A stretch of DNA of 64,000 nt from positions 124,001 through 188,000 of the forward strand of contig NZ_FWXU01000004.1 in NCBI RefSeq assembly GCF_900176345.1, written 5' to 3'. This DNA comes from Rhizobium sp. RU36D. GTDB lineage: Bacteria; Pseudomonadota; Alphaproteobacteria; Rhizobiales; Rhizobiaceae. Made by a program: the position numbers and the translations under genes. Positions 52,759-61,660 of this stretch are shown in pieces (positions within the stretch are counted from its first letter, which is position 1; each line of letters starts with the position of its first letter). Under the pieces are notes generated by a model. That model saw only the letters and a program-made list of their open reading frames with translations. It ran no database searches and was not told the DNA's origin.

Positions 52759-53511
52759 GTGTCGATTGCTGAAATCTCTTTCTTGAGCGCGCTGTTTGCC
52801 GGTGCCTTATCCTTCCTGTCGCCTTGCGTCCTTCCACTGGTCCCGCCATACCTGTGTTACATGGCCGGCATTTCCGTCGACCAGTTCCGGGGTGGAACGG
52901 CAGCAGTGTCTGCCTCGCCCGATGCGCGACGGGCCGTGATGCTGGCGGCCCTTGCCTTCACGCTCGGCTTTTCCACCGTCTTCGTCGCTCTGGGTGCCGG
53001 GGCATCGACCATCGGCATGATATTGCGCCAGCATCTCGACCTCCTGTCGAAGATCGGCGGCTTGATCATCATCGTCATGGGCTTGAACTTCCTCGGCGTG
53101 TTCCGGCTGGGCTTCCTGTCCGGCGAGATGCGCTTCCACGGCGGCGGCAAACCGGCGACCCTGTCGGGTGCCTATGTCATGGGCCTGGCCTTCGCCTTCG
53201 GCTGGACACCCTGCATCGGTCCGGTTCTTGGCGCCATCCTTGGCGTGGCGGCCTCCCGCGAAACCGTTGGTGACGGTGCGGTCCTGCTTGCGGTCTATTC
53301 CCTCGGCCTTGCCGTACCCTTCTGGATCGCCGCCGGCTTTTCCGGCGCCTTCATGCGGTTTCTGTCGCGCTTCCGTCGGCATCTCGGCGTGGTCGAGAAG
53401 GTCATGGGCGGCCTCTTGGTGCTGACAGGGCTTGCTTTCATGTTCGGTTTCGTGGCCGATCTGGCAATCTGGTTCCAGCAGACCTTTCCAATCCTGTCGC
53501 AAATCGGCTAA
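52759..53511 (+). CDS. ccdA: Cytochrome c biogenesis protein CcdA
   Basis: A 250-residue membrane protein with six hydrophobic segments that passes electrons from cytosolic thioredoxin to periplasmic thiol proteins. The two redox Cys are seen in SFLSPCVLPLVPPYLCYMAG and FGWTPCIGPVLGAIL. The start is a GTG with GGAG-CAGG upstream. It is a stand-alone CcdA, not a full DsbD, and no thioredoxin-like partner is encoded next to it. Confidence 0.95.
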   Translation: MSIAEISFLSALFAGALSFLSPCVLPLVPPYLCYMAGISVDQFRGGTAAVSASPDARRAVMLAALAFTLGFSTVFVALGAGASTIGMILRQHLDLLSKIGGLIIIVMGLNFLGVFRLGFLSGEMRFHGGGKPATLSGAYVMGLAFAFGWTPCIGPVLGAILGVAASRETVGDGAVLLAVYSLGLAVPFWIAAGFSGAFMRFLSRFRRHLGVVEKVMGGLLVLTGLAFMFGFVADLAIWFQQTFPILSQIG

Positions 53512-53547
53512 GGCCGTGACGATCGTTCAGGCTCGGAAGGATAGGGC

Positions 53548-54510
53548 ATGGCTGAAATCACCGGGCTCGTTCTGCCGTTTTTCGGGCTGATACTGGTCGG
53601 CTATGTCGTCGCCAAGCTGATGCACCAACCGGCCGAGGCGATCGGCTGGCTCAACATCTTCATCATCTATGTCGCTTTGCCATCGCTGTTCTTCAAGCTG
53701 GTGTCCAAGACGCCGGTGGAGCAATTGACCCGAATCGATTTCATTGCCGCCAGCATCGCCGCGACCTATGGCATATTCATTCTGGTCTTCCTGATAGGAC
53801 GGTTCCTTAGGGGCAATTCGATTGCCGATTGTACCATTCAATCGCTGGCCGGCGCCTATGGCAATATCGGTTATATGGGGCCGGGCCTGGCACTTCTGGC
53901 CTTTGGTGAGAAGGCAGCCGTCCCGGTGGCACTGGTCTTCTGCTTTGAAAATGCTGTGCATTTCTCTGTCGCACCGGCGATGATGGCGATTGCCGGTGGC
54001 GACGACCGGCCACGAGGGCGGGTTGCGCTCGATGTCGCCAAGAAGATCGCCTACCACCCCTTTATTGTATCAACGGCCATCGGCTTCATTGCCGCTGCTC
54101 TGCATGTTGTGCCGCCTGTCCCCGTACAACGGCTGATCGACTATCTGGCGCAGGCCGCAGCACCCTGCGCCCTGTTTGCCATGGGTGTCACGCTCGCCTT
54201 GCGACCCCTGAAACGGGTTCCCGCAGAACTCGCCTATATCGTGCCGATCAAGCTTCTTCTTCACCCGCTGGTCGCTTATGTCGTGCTGTCGGCAGCAGGG
54301 AATTTCGATCCGCTCTGGGTCTATACGGCGGTCCTGCTGGCGGCCTTGCCTACGGCAACCAATGTCTTTGTGATCGGCCAGCAATACGGCGTTTGGCAGG
54401 AACGCGCGTCTGCGACGATCCTGATCACCACGGTCCTTTCGGTGCTGACGGTGTCGGCGCTGCTCTATGCCATCACGTCAGGCCTGCTACCGCCTGACCT
54501 TTTCCCGTAG
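53548..54510 (+). CDS. AEC family transporter
   Basis: A 320-residue membrane protein with ten hydrophobic segments of the auxin efflux carrier family. The duplicated five-helix halves have the family's conserved patterns (LPFFGLILVGYVVAKL, IYVALPSLFFKLVSK, GAYGNIGYMGPGLAL; second half AAAPCALFAMGVTLALRPL, ATNVFVIGQQYGVWQERAS). Bacterial members export or import small carboxylic acids; the substrate is unknown. Its 3' end overlaps the convergent UbiH-family gene by 24 bases. Confidence 0.9.
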   Translation: MAEITGLVLPFFGLILVGYVVAKLMHQPAEAIGWLNIFIIYVALPSLFFKLVSKTPVEQLTRIDFIAASIAATYGIFILVFLIGRFLRGNSIADCTIQSLAGAYGNIGYMGPGLALLAFGEKAAVPVALVFCFENAVHFSVAPAMMAIAGGDDRPRGRVALDVAKKIAYHPFIVSTAIGFIAAALHVVPPVPVQRLIDYLAQAAAPCALFAMGVTLALRPLKRVPAELAYIVPIKLLLHPLVAYVVLSAAGNFDPLWVYTAVLLAALPTATNVFVIGQQYGVWQERASATILITTVLSVLTVSALLYAITSGLLPPDLFP

Positions 54511-55689
54511 CATCCGGGGCAGGGCGCTGAAGCCGCGTCCGGGCTCGATGCCTTCCTGCATCACGATATGGCGCAGCGGCGCGATCGTCGATAACACGTG
54601 CAAGCCTGCCGCCCGGACCATCTGCACCGGAACGAAATCGCTGAGCAGCGAGCGGTTGAGCAGATCCACACTTGCCGTCCGGCTGATGACATCGGTGCGG
54701 CGCTTGCGGTCGAAGGCGTCGCCTGCCGTGCCTGAGATCGGCATATCAGGGCTAGAGCACAGCAGCGATTCGAGCGCCATCACGTCCCGCAGGCTGAGGT
54801 TCAGGCCTTGGGCGCCGATAGGCGGAAAGGCATGGGCGGCTTCACCGACCAGTGCTACCCGGCCCTTGCCGAAGCGATGCGCCGTCATGCCGGACAGCGG
54901 CCAAGTCTGGGCACCGTCCTCGACGCTTACCGTTCCAAGCATGGACTGCATCCGCTCTTCCACGCGGCGGCTGAGTTCCGAAACATCAAGGGCCATCATC
55001 TGCTCGGCGATGGCGGGATTGAGGACCCAGACCAGGCTGGACCGGTTGCCGGGAAGCGGCACTTGCGTGAACGGCCCTGATTCGCCATGAAATTCGGTGG
55101 AGACGTTTCTATGCGGAATGGTGTGCGCAAAATTCAGGACCAGTGCCGTCTGCGGGTAAGACCATGTCCGGGTACCGATACCGGCGGCCTCGCGCACGGC
55201 CGAGCGGCGGCCATCCGCGCCAATAACGAAGTCCGCTTGGACCTTGTCCCCTTGATCGAGCATGATCGTCGCCTGTTCCGAACCGAGTTCGAACGATTGG
55301 GCACTCGAATCGTACAGGGTGATATTGGCATCCTGCCGAACGTGATCAGCGAGCACAGCCAGTAGCGCAGTGTTCGGCATATTGTATCCGAAGGCCGGCA
55401 AGCCGATCTCGGAGCTGCGAAACGCAACCGGTGGCGCGCGGAACAGGCGCCGCGTGCCATCGAGAATCTGCATGGTCGAGAGCGCTGCCGCTGATGGCGC
55501 GATTGCCCCCCACACTCCAAGGCGGTCGAGCAAACGGATGGACTGGTCCATCAAGGCGGTCGTCCTGCCATCGGCAACACCAGGAGCTGGCGCGATCAGG
55601 GCGACCTTGCGGCCACCCCGTGCCAGCGTCAAAGCTGCCGTCATGCCTGCCAAACCGCCACCGACGACGGCTACCTCAGATCTGCTCAT
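54487..55689 (-). CDS. UbiH/UbiF family FAD-dependent hydroxylase
   Basis: A 400-residue class A flavoprotein. The FAD motif is GGGLAGMTAALTLARGG at residues 10-26, followed by DFVIGADGRRSAVREAAGI, and the FAD-pyrophosphate motif is VALVGEAAHAFPPIGAQGLNLSLRD, with Glu in place of the common Asp of GDAAH. The length and the QGLNLSLRDV pattern fit ubiquinone-ring hydroxylases (UbiH, UbiF, UbiL). In alphaproteobacteria several of these exist; which ring position is modified cannot be read here. Confidence 0.88.
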   Translation of the reverse strand: MSRSEVAVVGGGLAGMTAALTLARGGRKVALIAPAPGVADGRTTALMDQSIRLLDRLGVWGAIAPSAAALSTMQILDGTRRLFRAPPVAFRSSEIGLPAFGYNMPNTALLAVLADHVRQDANITLYDSSAQSFELGSEQATIMLDQGDKVQADFVIGADGRRSAVREAAGIGTRTWSYPQTALVLNFAHTIPHRNVSTEFHGESGPFTQVPLPGNRSSLVWVLNPAIAEQMMALDVSELSRRVEERMQSMLGTVSVEDGAQTWPLSGMTAHRFGKGRVALVGEAAHAFPPIGAQGLNLSLRDVMALESLLCSSPDMPISGTAGDAFDRKRRTDVISRTASVDLLNRSLLSDFVPVQMVRAAGLHVLSTIAPLRHIVMQEGIEPGRGFSALPRMLREKVRR

Positions 55690-55871
55690 ATCCTGACCTC
55701 ATCTCACCAACTCCATTTAGGGCGTTCCGCGCCGCAAATCCATGGTTCGAATTGGCGCAGGCACCCTCGAAACGAGCGAAATCCCCGCCCGCCATGGCAT
55801 CGCGGATTGCAAAAGCATCCATTTCATCGGATACCACGTGCCTTAGGGACAGGGAGATCGGTCGCAGGCGT

Positions 55872-56606
55872 ATGAAAATCTTCAACTACAAGCGCGTGCC
55901 CTATGCGGAAATCCGGGCGTTTTCGGTGCATATCCTGACGGCCTCCGGTTCATTTCTCGCATTTCTGGGCGTGGTCGCAGCCGCCGAACACCGATTCGTC
56001 GACATGTTCTGGTGGCTCGGGCTGGCACTTCTGGTGGACGGAATAGATGGCCCGATAGCCCGCAAGGTCCGCGTCAAGGAAGTCCTGCCGAACTGGTCCG
56101 GCGATACGCTGGACAATATCATCGACTATGTGACCTATGTGCTCTTGCCCGCTTTCGCGCTCTACCAGAGTGGTATGATCGGCGAGCCTTGGTCTTTTGT
56201 CGCGGCGGGCATGATCGTCGTCTCCAGCGCGATCTACTATGCCGATATGGGCATGAAGACGGACGAGTATTTCTTTTCCGGCTTCCCCGTGGTCTGGAAC
56301 ATGATCGTGTTCACGCTGTTCGTGATCGATGCCTCCGCCAATACGGCGCTTGCCGTTGTGATCGTCTCCGTCGTCCTGACCTTCCTGCCGGTCAACTTCC
56401 TGCACCCTGTCCGCGTCAAGCGGCTGCGCAGCCTCAATCTCGGCATCTTCCTGCTGTGGTGCCTGCTTGGCGGCATCGCCCTGCTGATGCATTTCGACAG
56501 CCCGTCCTGGCTGGTGCTGCCCTTCATCGTAACGGGGATTTATCTCTATGTGATCGGCGGCGTGTTGCAGGCCTTTCCGGCACTCGGCCGCGGGGCGGCG
56601 AGCTGA
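55872..56606 (+). CDS. pcs: Phosphatidylcholine synthase
   Basis: A 244-residue CDP-alcohol phosphotransferase that makes phosphatidylcholine from CDP-diacylglycerol and choline, a route typical of rhizobia and Brucella. The catalytic motif DG(x2)AR(x8)G(x3)D(x3)D is visible in DGIDGPIARKVRVKEVLPNW-SGDTLDNIID (residues about 56-86). Several hydrophobic segments follow. The NFLHPVRVKRLRSLNL segment near the C-terminus is typical of Pcs. It stands alone; cdsA at 19157 supplies its lipid substrate. Confidence 0.94.
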   Translation: MKIFNYKRVPYAEIRAFSVHILTASGSFLAFLGVVAAAEHRFVDMFWWLGLALLVDGIDGPIARKVRVKEVLPNWSGDTLDNIIDYVTYVLLPAFALYQSGMIGEPWSFVAAGMIVVSSAIYYADMGMKTDEYFFSGFPVVWNMIVFTLFVIDASANTALAVVIVSVVLTFLPVNFLHPVRVKRLRSLNLGIFLLWCLLGGIALLMHFDSPSWLVLPFIVTGIYLYVIGGVLQAFPALGRGAAS

Positions 56607-56682
56607 AGGTCCGGCTGAATTTGTGCTGGATGCCTCAAAAAAATCAGTGGCCTGTGGTTGAGCGCGGCATCAATCTGAGTAT

Positions 56683-56701
56683 CAATGTCTAATGGACATT
56701 G
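56683..56701. promoter_or_regulatory. Inverted repeat upstream of nucleoside-type ABC operon
   Basis: CAATGTC (56683-56689) and GACATTG (56695-56701) form a perfect 7-5-7 inverted repeat 115 bases before the ATPase start. The symmetric arms and position fit an operator for a dimeric regulator; no regulator gene is adjacent. Confidence 0.5.
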
Positions 56702-56815
56702 TGCGGCGCCTTGCGCGCTGCCCGAAGCCGGGAACGATAACAACAATATAGAAGACGATTGCCGGACAGACGACGATCAGCCATCGATGCGGATGTTCGG
56801 CAGCAGGGGGAATGG

Positions 56816-58387
56816 GTGTCGCAATCGCAAGGGTCCGGCGCGACTACGTTGCTTTCGGTGGAAAAGCTGACGAAGGCCTTCGGCAGCTTCAAGGCCTGCG
56901 ACGGCATCGACCTCGATATACGCCCAGGCGAAGTTCATGCCCTTCTGGGTGAGAACGGCGCTGGGAAGTCCACCCTGGTCAAGATGCTGTTCGGCGTTCT
57001 GGCTCCGTCTTCTGGCCGCATCAACTGGCGTGGCGCGCCTGTGGATATTGACTCACCCGCCGAGGCGCGACGCCTCGGTGTCGGCATGGTGTTCCAGCAT
57101 TTCTCCCTGTTCGAAGCGCTGACGGTGGCGGAAAACATCGCGCTATCGCTGGACAAGCGGACGCCGCTTGCTACCATCGCAGCCCAGGCGCGCGACCTCT
57201 CGGTCGCCTATGGCCTGCCGCTCGATCCCAACGCCCATGTGGCCGACCTGTCCGTGGGCGAACGCCAGCGGATCGAGATCATCAGGGCACTTCTGCAGAA
57301 CCCGCAGCTTATCATTCTCGATGAACCGACCTCCGTCTTGACGCCGCAGGAAGCCGACAGGCTGTTCGATACGCTCGAAAAGCTGAAAGGCGAGGGGCGT
57401 TCGGTTCTATATATCAGCCACAGGCTGGAGGAGGTGCAGCGCATCTGCGACCGCGCCACCGTGCTTCGCCATGGCAAGGTCACCGGTGCCTGCGACCCGC
57501 GGCTGGAAACGCCGGCCTCACTGGCACGCATGATGGTCGGCACAGAGGTTGCGGAAGTGCGCCGCGATGCCGATGTTGCCATGGGCGAGGTGACGCTCGC
57601 GGTCGAGGGGCTGAACGTTGCGCCACGGACGCCCTTTGCCATGCCTTTGCGCGATGTGTCGCTCACGGTCAGGGCTGGCGAGATCCTGGCCATCGCCGGC
57701 GTCGCCGGCAACGGCCAGAGCGAATTGTTCGATGCGCTTTCCGGGGAGTATCCGACTGCGGAAAACGAGGTTGTGCGCATTCGCAACAAGGGCGTCGGAC
57801 GCGTCGGGATCAATGGTCGGCGGCTGATGGGCGCGGGCTTCGTGCCCGAGGAGCGGCATGGACACGGTGCCGTCACCGGTCTGTCCCTGTCCGACAATCT
57901 GCTGCTGGCCCGAAATACCTCCGACCACAGGGCCTTTCTCGGCGGCGGCTTGCTTCGATTGATACGCCATGATGCGGTCAAGAGAGCGACGGCGCGGATC
58001 TGCGAGGCCATGGATGTCCGCAAGAGCGGTGTCGATCCGCTTGCTGGCGCGCTGTCCGGCGGCAATCTGCAGAAATTCATCGTCGGTCGCGAACTGGATC
58101 GTCAGCCGGCCCTCCTGGTGGTCAACCAACCGACATGGGGCGTGGATGCTGGCGCCGCGAGCCGCATCCGACAGGCGCTTGTCGATCTCGCCCGCGCCGG
58201 CTCGGCGGTGCTGGTCATCAGCCAGGACCTGGACGAGATTTTCGAAGTGGCGACCGATATTGCCGTTATTTCCGAAGGGCGCCTCTCACCGATCTATCCC
58301 GCCGAAGACCTGTCGCGCGAGAAGATCGGCCTGCTGATGGGTGGCCTGCATGACAAGAGCGGCGCGGAGACGGCCCATGCGCATTGA
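56816..58387 (+). CDS. Nucleoside-type ABC transporter, ATP-binding protein (duplicated ABC domains)
   Basis: A 523-residue protein with two fused ABC domains, as in YufO/NupA and RbsA. The first has Walker A GENGAGKST, signature LSVGERQRIEII and Walker B LIILDEPTSVLT. The second has a reduced Walker A (AGVAGNGQSE), signature LSGGNLQKFIVGREL and a Walker B region reading LLVVNQPTWGVD, where Asp is replaced by Asn, so it may hydrolyse ATP poorly. The GTG start follows GGGGGAA. It heads the four-gene importer operon and overlaps the first permease. Confidence 0.93.
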   Translation: MSQSQGSGATTLLSVEKLTKAFGSFKACDGIDLDIRPGEVHALLGENGAGKSTLVKMLFGVLAPSSGRINWRGAPVDIDSPAEARRLGVGMVFQHFSLFEALTVAENIALSLDKRTPLATIAAQARDLSVAYGLPLDPNAHVADLSVGERQRIEIIRALLQNPQLIILDEPTSVLTPQEADRLFDTLEKLKGEGRSVLYISHRLEEVQRICDRATVLRHGKVTGACDPRLETPASLARMMVGTEVAEVRRDADVAMGEVTLAVEGLNVAPRTPFAMPLRDVSLTVRAGEILAIAGVAGNGQSELFDALSGEYPTAENEVVRIRNKGVGRVGINGRRLMGAGFVPEERHGHGAVTGLSLSDNLLLARNTSDHRAFLGGGLLRLIRHDAVKRATARICEAMDVRKSGVDPLAGALSGGNLQKFIVGRELDRQPALLVVNQPTWGVDAGAASRIRQALVDLARAGSAVLVISQDLDEIFEVATDIAVISEGRLSPIYPAEDLSREKIGLLMGGLHDKSGAETAHAH

Positions 58388-59468
58388 ACTGGAAAAACGC
58401 CCGTCGCCGTCGATCTGGCTGTCGCTGCTTTCGCCACTGATTGCGCTGGCGCTGACTGTGGTGTTCGGCGCCATCATGTTCGCGATGCTGGGAAAGAACC
58501 CGGCCAGCGCGCTCTACAGTTTCTTCATCGAGCCGCTGCTTGAGGTCTGGTCGCTGCATGAGCTGATCGTCAAGGCCGCGCCTTTGATCCTCATCGCTGT
58601 GGGCTTGTCAGTCTGCTACCGCTCCAACAACTGGAATATCGGCGCCGAAGGCCAGTTTACCATCGGCGCCATCACGGGATCGATCCTCCCGGTGCTGGCC
58701 CCCGACTGGCACTCACCCGCCGTGCTCCCGCTGATGCTGATTATGGGCATGCTCGGTGGCGCGTTGTATGCCGGTATTCCGGCCCTCCTGAAGACCCGTT
58801 TCAACACCAACGAAATCCTGGTCAGCCTTATGCTGGTCTATATCGCCCAGCTGTTTCTCGACTGGCTGGTCAGAGGCTCCTGGCGCAATCCGCAAGGCTA
58901 TAACTTTCCGCAGACAAGACCCTTTTCGTCTGAAGCCATCCTGCCGGAACTGTTGTCCTCGGGACGGGCCCATTGGGCGATCGTGTTTGCCTTGGCTGCC
59001 GCACTCATCCTGTGGTTCGTTAACCGCTACACGTTGAAAGGCTTCGAAATCACCGTGCTCGGCCAGTCGGAACGGGCAGGGCGCTTTGCCGGATTCTCGT
59101 CTCGGCGCATGGTCTGGTTTTCCATGCTTCTGTCCGGCGCGCTTGCCGGATTGGCCGGTATTTCAGAGGTCTCCGGTTCCATCGGCTATCTCCAGCCGAC
59201 GATTTCGCCGGGTTATGGCTTCACCGCAATCATCGTCGCCTTTCTTGGTCGCCTCAACCCGATCGGCATCGTGATAGCTGGGCTCGTGCTGGCGCTGACA
59301 TATCTTGGCGGGGAGGGCGCGCAGCTTTCGATCGGGGTGTCCGACAAGGTCACCCGCGTGTTTCAGGGGCTGTTGCTGTTCTTCGTGCTCTCCTGCGACA
59401 CACTGATCCGCTACAAGATCCGCCTGGTGATGACACGGGTCTCAGGCTCGGCGGGAGGACGTGTTTGA
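58377..59468 (+). CDS. Nucleoside-type ABC transporter, permease 1
   Basis: A 363-residue BPD_transp_2 family permease with about nine hydrophobic segments. GLSVCYRSNNWNIGAEGQFTIGAITGS and LKGFEITVLGQSERAGRFAGFSSRRMVWFSM are family segments (YufP/NupB type). It overlaps the ATPase gene by 11 bases and the second permease gene by one base, so expression is tightly coupled. Confidence 0.93.
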   Translation: MRIELEKRPSPSIWLSLLSPLIALALTVVFGAIMFAMLGKNPASALYSFFIEPLLEVWSLHELIVKAAPLILIAVGLSVCYRSNNWNIGAEGQFTIGAITGSILPVLAPDWHSPAVLPLMLIMGMLGGALYAGIPALLKTRFNTNEILVSLMLVYIAQLFLDWLVRGSWRNPQGYNFPQTRPFSSEAILPELLSSGRAHWAIVFALAAALILWFVNRYTLKGFEITVLGQSERAGRFAGFSSRRMVWFSMLLSGALAGLAGISEVSGSIGYLQPTISPGYGFTAIIVAFLGRLNPIGIVIAGLVLALTYLGGEGAQLSIGVSDKVTRVFQGLLLFFVLSCDTLIRYKIRLVMTRVSGSAGGRV

Positions 59469-60385
59469 TGATCGTCGAAGCCATTCTTCTTACCGTCATT
59501 ACCGCTGCGACGCCGCTCGTCATCGCCGCCCTCGGAGAACTGGTGACCGAGCGCGCCGGCGTGCTGAACCTTGGCGTCGAAGGCATGATGATCATCGGTG
59601 CCGTCTGTGCCTTTGCCGCGGCGCAAATCACCGGTTCGCCCTATATCGGCATCCTGGCCGGCATTGCCGGCGGTGCCGTCTTCTCGCTGCTCTTCGGTTT
59701 CCTCACGCTGACGCTGGTCGCCAACCAGGTGGCGACGGGGCTTGCACTGACGATCCTCGGCCTTGGCCTGTCCGGCCAGATGGGCGAGAGTTTCGTCGGC
59801 GTGCCCGGCATCAAGCTGCAACCGATCGTCATCCCGGTTCTTGCTGATCTGCCGTTCGTCGGCAAACTCTTGTTCCGCCAGGATCTGATCTTTTACCTAT
59901 CGATAGCTCTGGTCATCGGCATCAACTGGTTCCTGTTCCGCAGCCGCACCGGCCTGACGCTCCGCGCAATCGGCGACAATCACGGCTCTGCCCATGCGCT
60001 GGGGATCAATGTCATCCGCACCCGTTATCTCGCCGTGCTGTTCGGCGGCGCCTGCGCGGGATTGGCCGGAGCACAGCTTTCGCTGGTCTATACCCCGCAA
60101 TGGGTCGAGAACATGTCGGCCGGACGCGGCTGGATTGCCTTGGCGCTGGTTGTGTTTGCCTCCTGGCGTCCGCTTCGGGTTTTGGCGGGTGGTTATCTTT
60201 TCGGCGCGGTGACCATCGGTCAATTGCATGCCCAGGCGTTTGGCATCGGTTTACCCTCGCAGTTTTTGTCGGCGCTGCCTTACGCAGCGACTATTGTTGT
60301 CCTGGTCATCATTTCGCATAATCGCCGGACCACGCTGATCAACACCCCGGCGTCGCTCGGCAAGCCTTTCGTTCCCGATCGCTGA
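59468..60385 (+). CDS. Nucleoside-type ABC transporter, permease 2
   Basis: A 305-residue permease of the same family (YufQ/NupC type): AALGELVTERAGVLNLGVEGMMIIGAV is the conserved N-terminal segment, and LRAIGDNHGSAHALGINVIRTRYLAVLFGGACAGLAGA the central one. The start overlaps the previous stop (TGATG). It is followed 45 bases later by the binding-protein gene. Confidence 0.93.
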   Translation: MIVEAILLTVITAATPLVIAALGELVTERAGVLNLGVEGMMIIGAVCAFAAAQITGSPYIGILAGIAGGAVFSLLFGFLTLTLVANQVATGLALTILGLGLSGQMGESFVGVPGIKLQPIVIPVLADLPFVGKLLFRQDLIFYLSIALVIGINWFLFRSRTGLTLRAIGDNHGSAHALGINVIRTRYLAVLFGGACAGLAGAQLSLVYTPQWVENMSAGRGWIALALVVFASWRPLRVLAGGYLFGAVTIGQLHAQAFGIGLPSQFLSALPYAATIVVLVIISHNRRTTLINTPASLGKPFVPDR

Positions 60386-60430
60386 TCGGATGCCTATCAA
60401 ACAGTCTTCACGTCAACAGAGGTCCGCAAC

Positions 60431-61504
60431 ATGAAGAAACTGCTTATCGCACTCGCCGCCACCGCCGCCGTCCTCGGCGGTTTTGCAGGCGGCGCACAGG
60501 CCCAGGAAAAGAAGAAGATCTGCTTCATCTACGTCGGCACCAAGACCGATGGCGGCTGGACGCAGGCCCATGATATCGGCCGCCAGGAGCTGGAAAAGGC
60601 GCTCGGTGACAAGATCGAGACCGCCTATCTGGAAAGCGTTCCGGAAGGTCCGGATGCCGAGCGCGCCATCGAGCGCATGGCCCGTTCCGGCTGTGGCCTG
60701 GTCTTCACGACGTCCTTCGGCTTCATGGACGCCACCGTCAAGGTTGCTGCCAAGTTCCCGGATGTGAAGTTCGAGCACGCCACCGGCTTCAAGGCTGCCG
60801 AAAACGTCGCAACCTACAATTCGCGTTTCTATGAAGGCCGCTACATCCAGGGCCAGATCGCGGCCAAGATGTCGAAGAAGGGGCTCGCCGGCTACATCGC
60901 CTCCTTCCCGATCCCGGAAGTCGTCATGGGCATCAACGCTTTCGAGCTCGGCGCGAAGTCGGTCAATCCTGACTTCAAGCTGAAGGTCGTATGGGCCAAC
61001 ACCTGGTTCGATCCCGGCAAGGAAGCCGATGCCGCCAAGGCGCTGATCGACCAGGGCGTTGATATCCTGACCCAGCACACCGACACGACCGCTCCGATGC
61101 AGGTGGCTGCTGAGCGCGGCATCCTTGCCTTCGGCCAGGCCTCCGATATGATCGCCGCCGGTCCGAAGACCCAGCTGACCGCAATCGTTGACACCTGGGG
61201 TGCCTATTACATCAAGCGCACCCAGGCCCTGCTCGATGGCACCTGGAAGTCCGAGCAGATCTGGGACGGTCTGAAGGACGGCATCCTGACTATGGCCCCC
61301 TACACCAACATGCCTGACGACGTGAAGGCGATGGCGGAGGCAACCGAAGCCAAGATCCGCTCTGGCGAACTGCATCCCTTCACCGGCCCGATCAACAAGC
61401 AGGATGGTTCGGCCTGGCTGAAGGAAGGCGAGAAGGCCGATGACGGCACCCTGCTCGGCATGAACTTCTACATCGAAGGCGTTGACGACAAGCTGCCGCA
61501 ATAA
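60431..61504 (+). CDS. BMP family ABC transporter substrate-binding protein
   Basis: A 357-residue secreted binding protein. The signal peptide runs to AGGAQAQEKKK. The mature part matches the BMP/Med (PnrA-like) family that binds purine and other nucleosides: ICFIYVGTKTDGGWTQAHDIGRQELEKAL, TTSFGFMDATVKVAAKFPDVKFEHATG and YEGRYIQGQIAAKMSKKG. There is no lipobox, as expected for a Gram-negative periplasmic protein. It ends the operon ahead of a strong terminator. Its ligand is not read from sequence, but a nucleoside or nucleobase is most likely. Confidence 0.94.
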   Translation: MKKLLIALAATAAVLGGFAGGAQAQEKKKICFIYVGTKTDGGWTQAHDIGRQELEKALGDKIETAYLESVPEGPDAERAIERMARSGCGLVFTTSFGFMDATVKVAAKFPDVKFEHATGFKAAENVATYNSRFYEGRYIQGQIAAKMSKKGLAGYIASFPIPEVVMGINAFELGAKSVNPDFKLKVVWANTWFDPGKEADAAKALIDQGVDILTQHTDTTAPMQVAAERGILAFGQASDMIAAGPKTQLTAIVDTWGAYYIKRTQALLDGTWKSEQIWDGLKDGILTMAPYTNMPDDVKAMAEATEAKIRSGELHPFTGPINKQDGSAWLKEGEKADDGTLLGMNFYIEGVDDKLPQ

Positions 61505-61529
61505 CCGCAGCCATCGCGCACGCGATATC

Positions 61530-61566
61530 AATTGGAAGGGCGCCCCTTGTGGCGCCCTTTTCAATT
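61530..61566 (+). terminator. Rho-independent terminator after BMP gene
   Basis: AAGGGCGCC / GGCGCCCTT stem with loop CCTTGT, extended by flanking AATTG / CAATT pairs, with a TTTTCAATTTT tail. It closes the nucleoside transporter operon. Confidence 0.9.
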
Positions 61567-61600
61567 TTCCGTGAATTTCTCGAAGCCCCCACGTTTACAA

Positions 61601-61619
61601 AAATCATATAGTATGATTT
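61601..61619. promoter_or_regulatory. Inverted repeat upstream of YtfQ-like gene
   Basis: AAATCATATAGTATGATTT is a perfect 8-3-8 inverted repeat 42 bases before the start codon of the sugar-binding protein gene. It lies where a promoter is expected (TATGAT could be the -10), so it is a likely operator of a repressor acting on this transporter. No regulator gene is in view. Confidence 0.65.
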
Positions 61620-61660
61620 ATGGATGGTGTCGCAGGGAGCGACCCAAGTGGGAGGAAATC

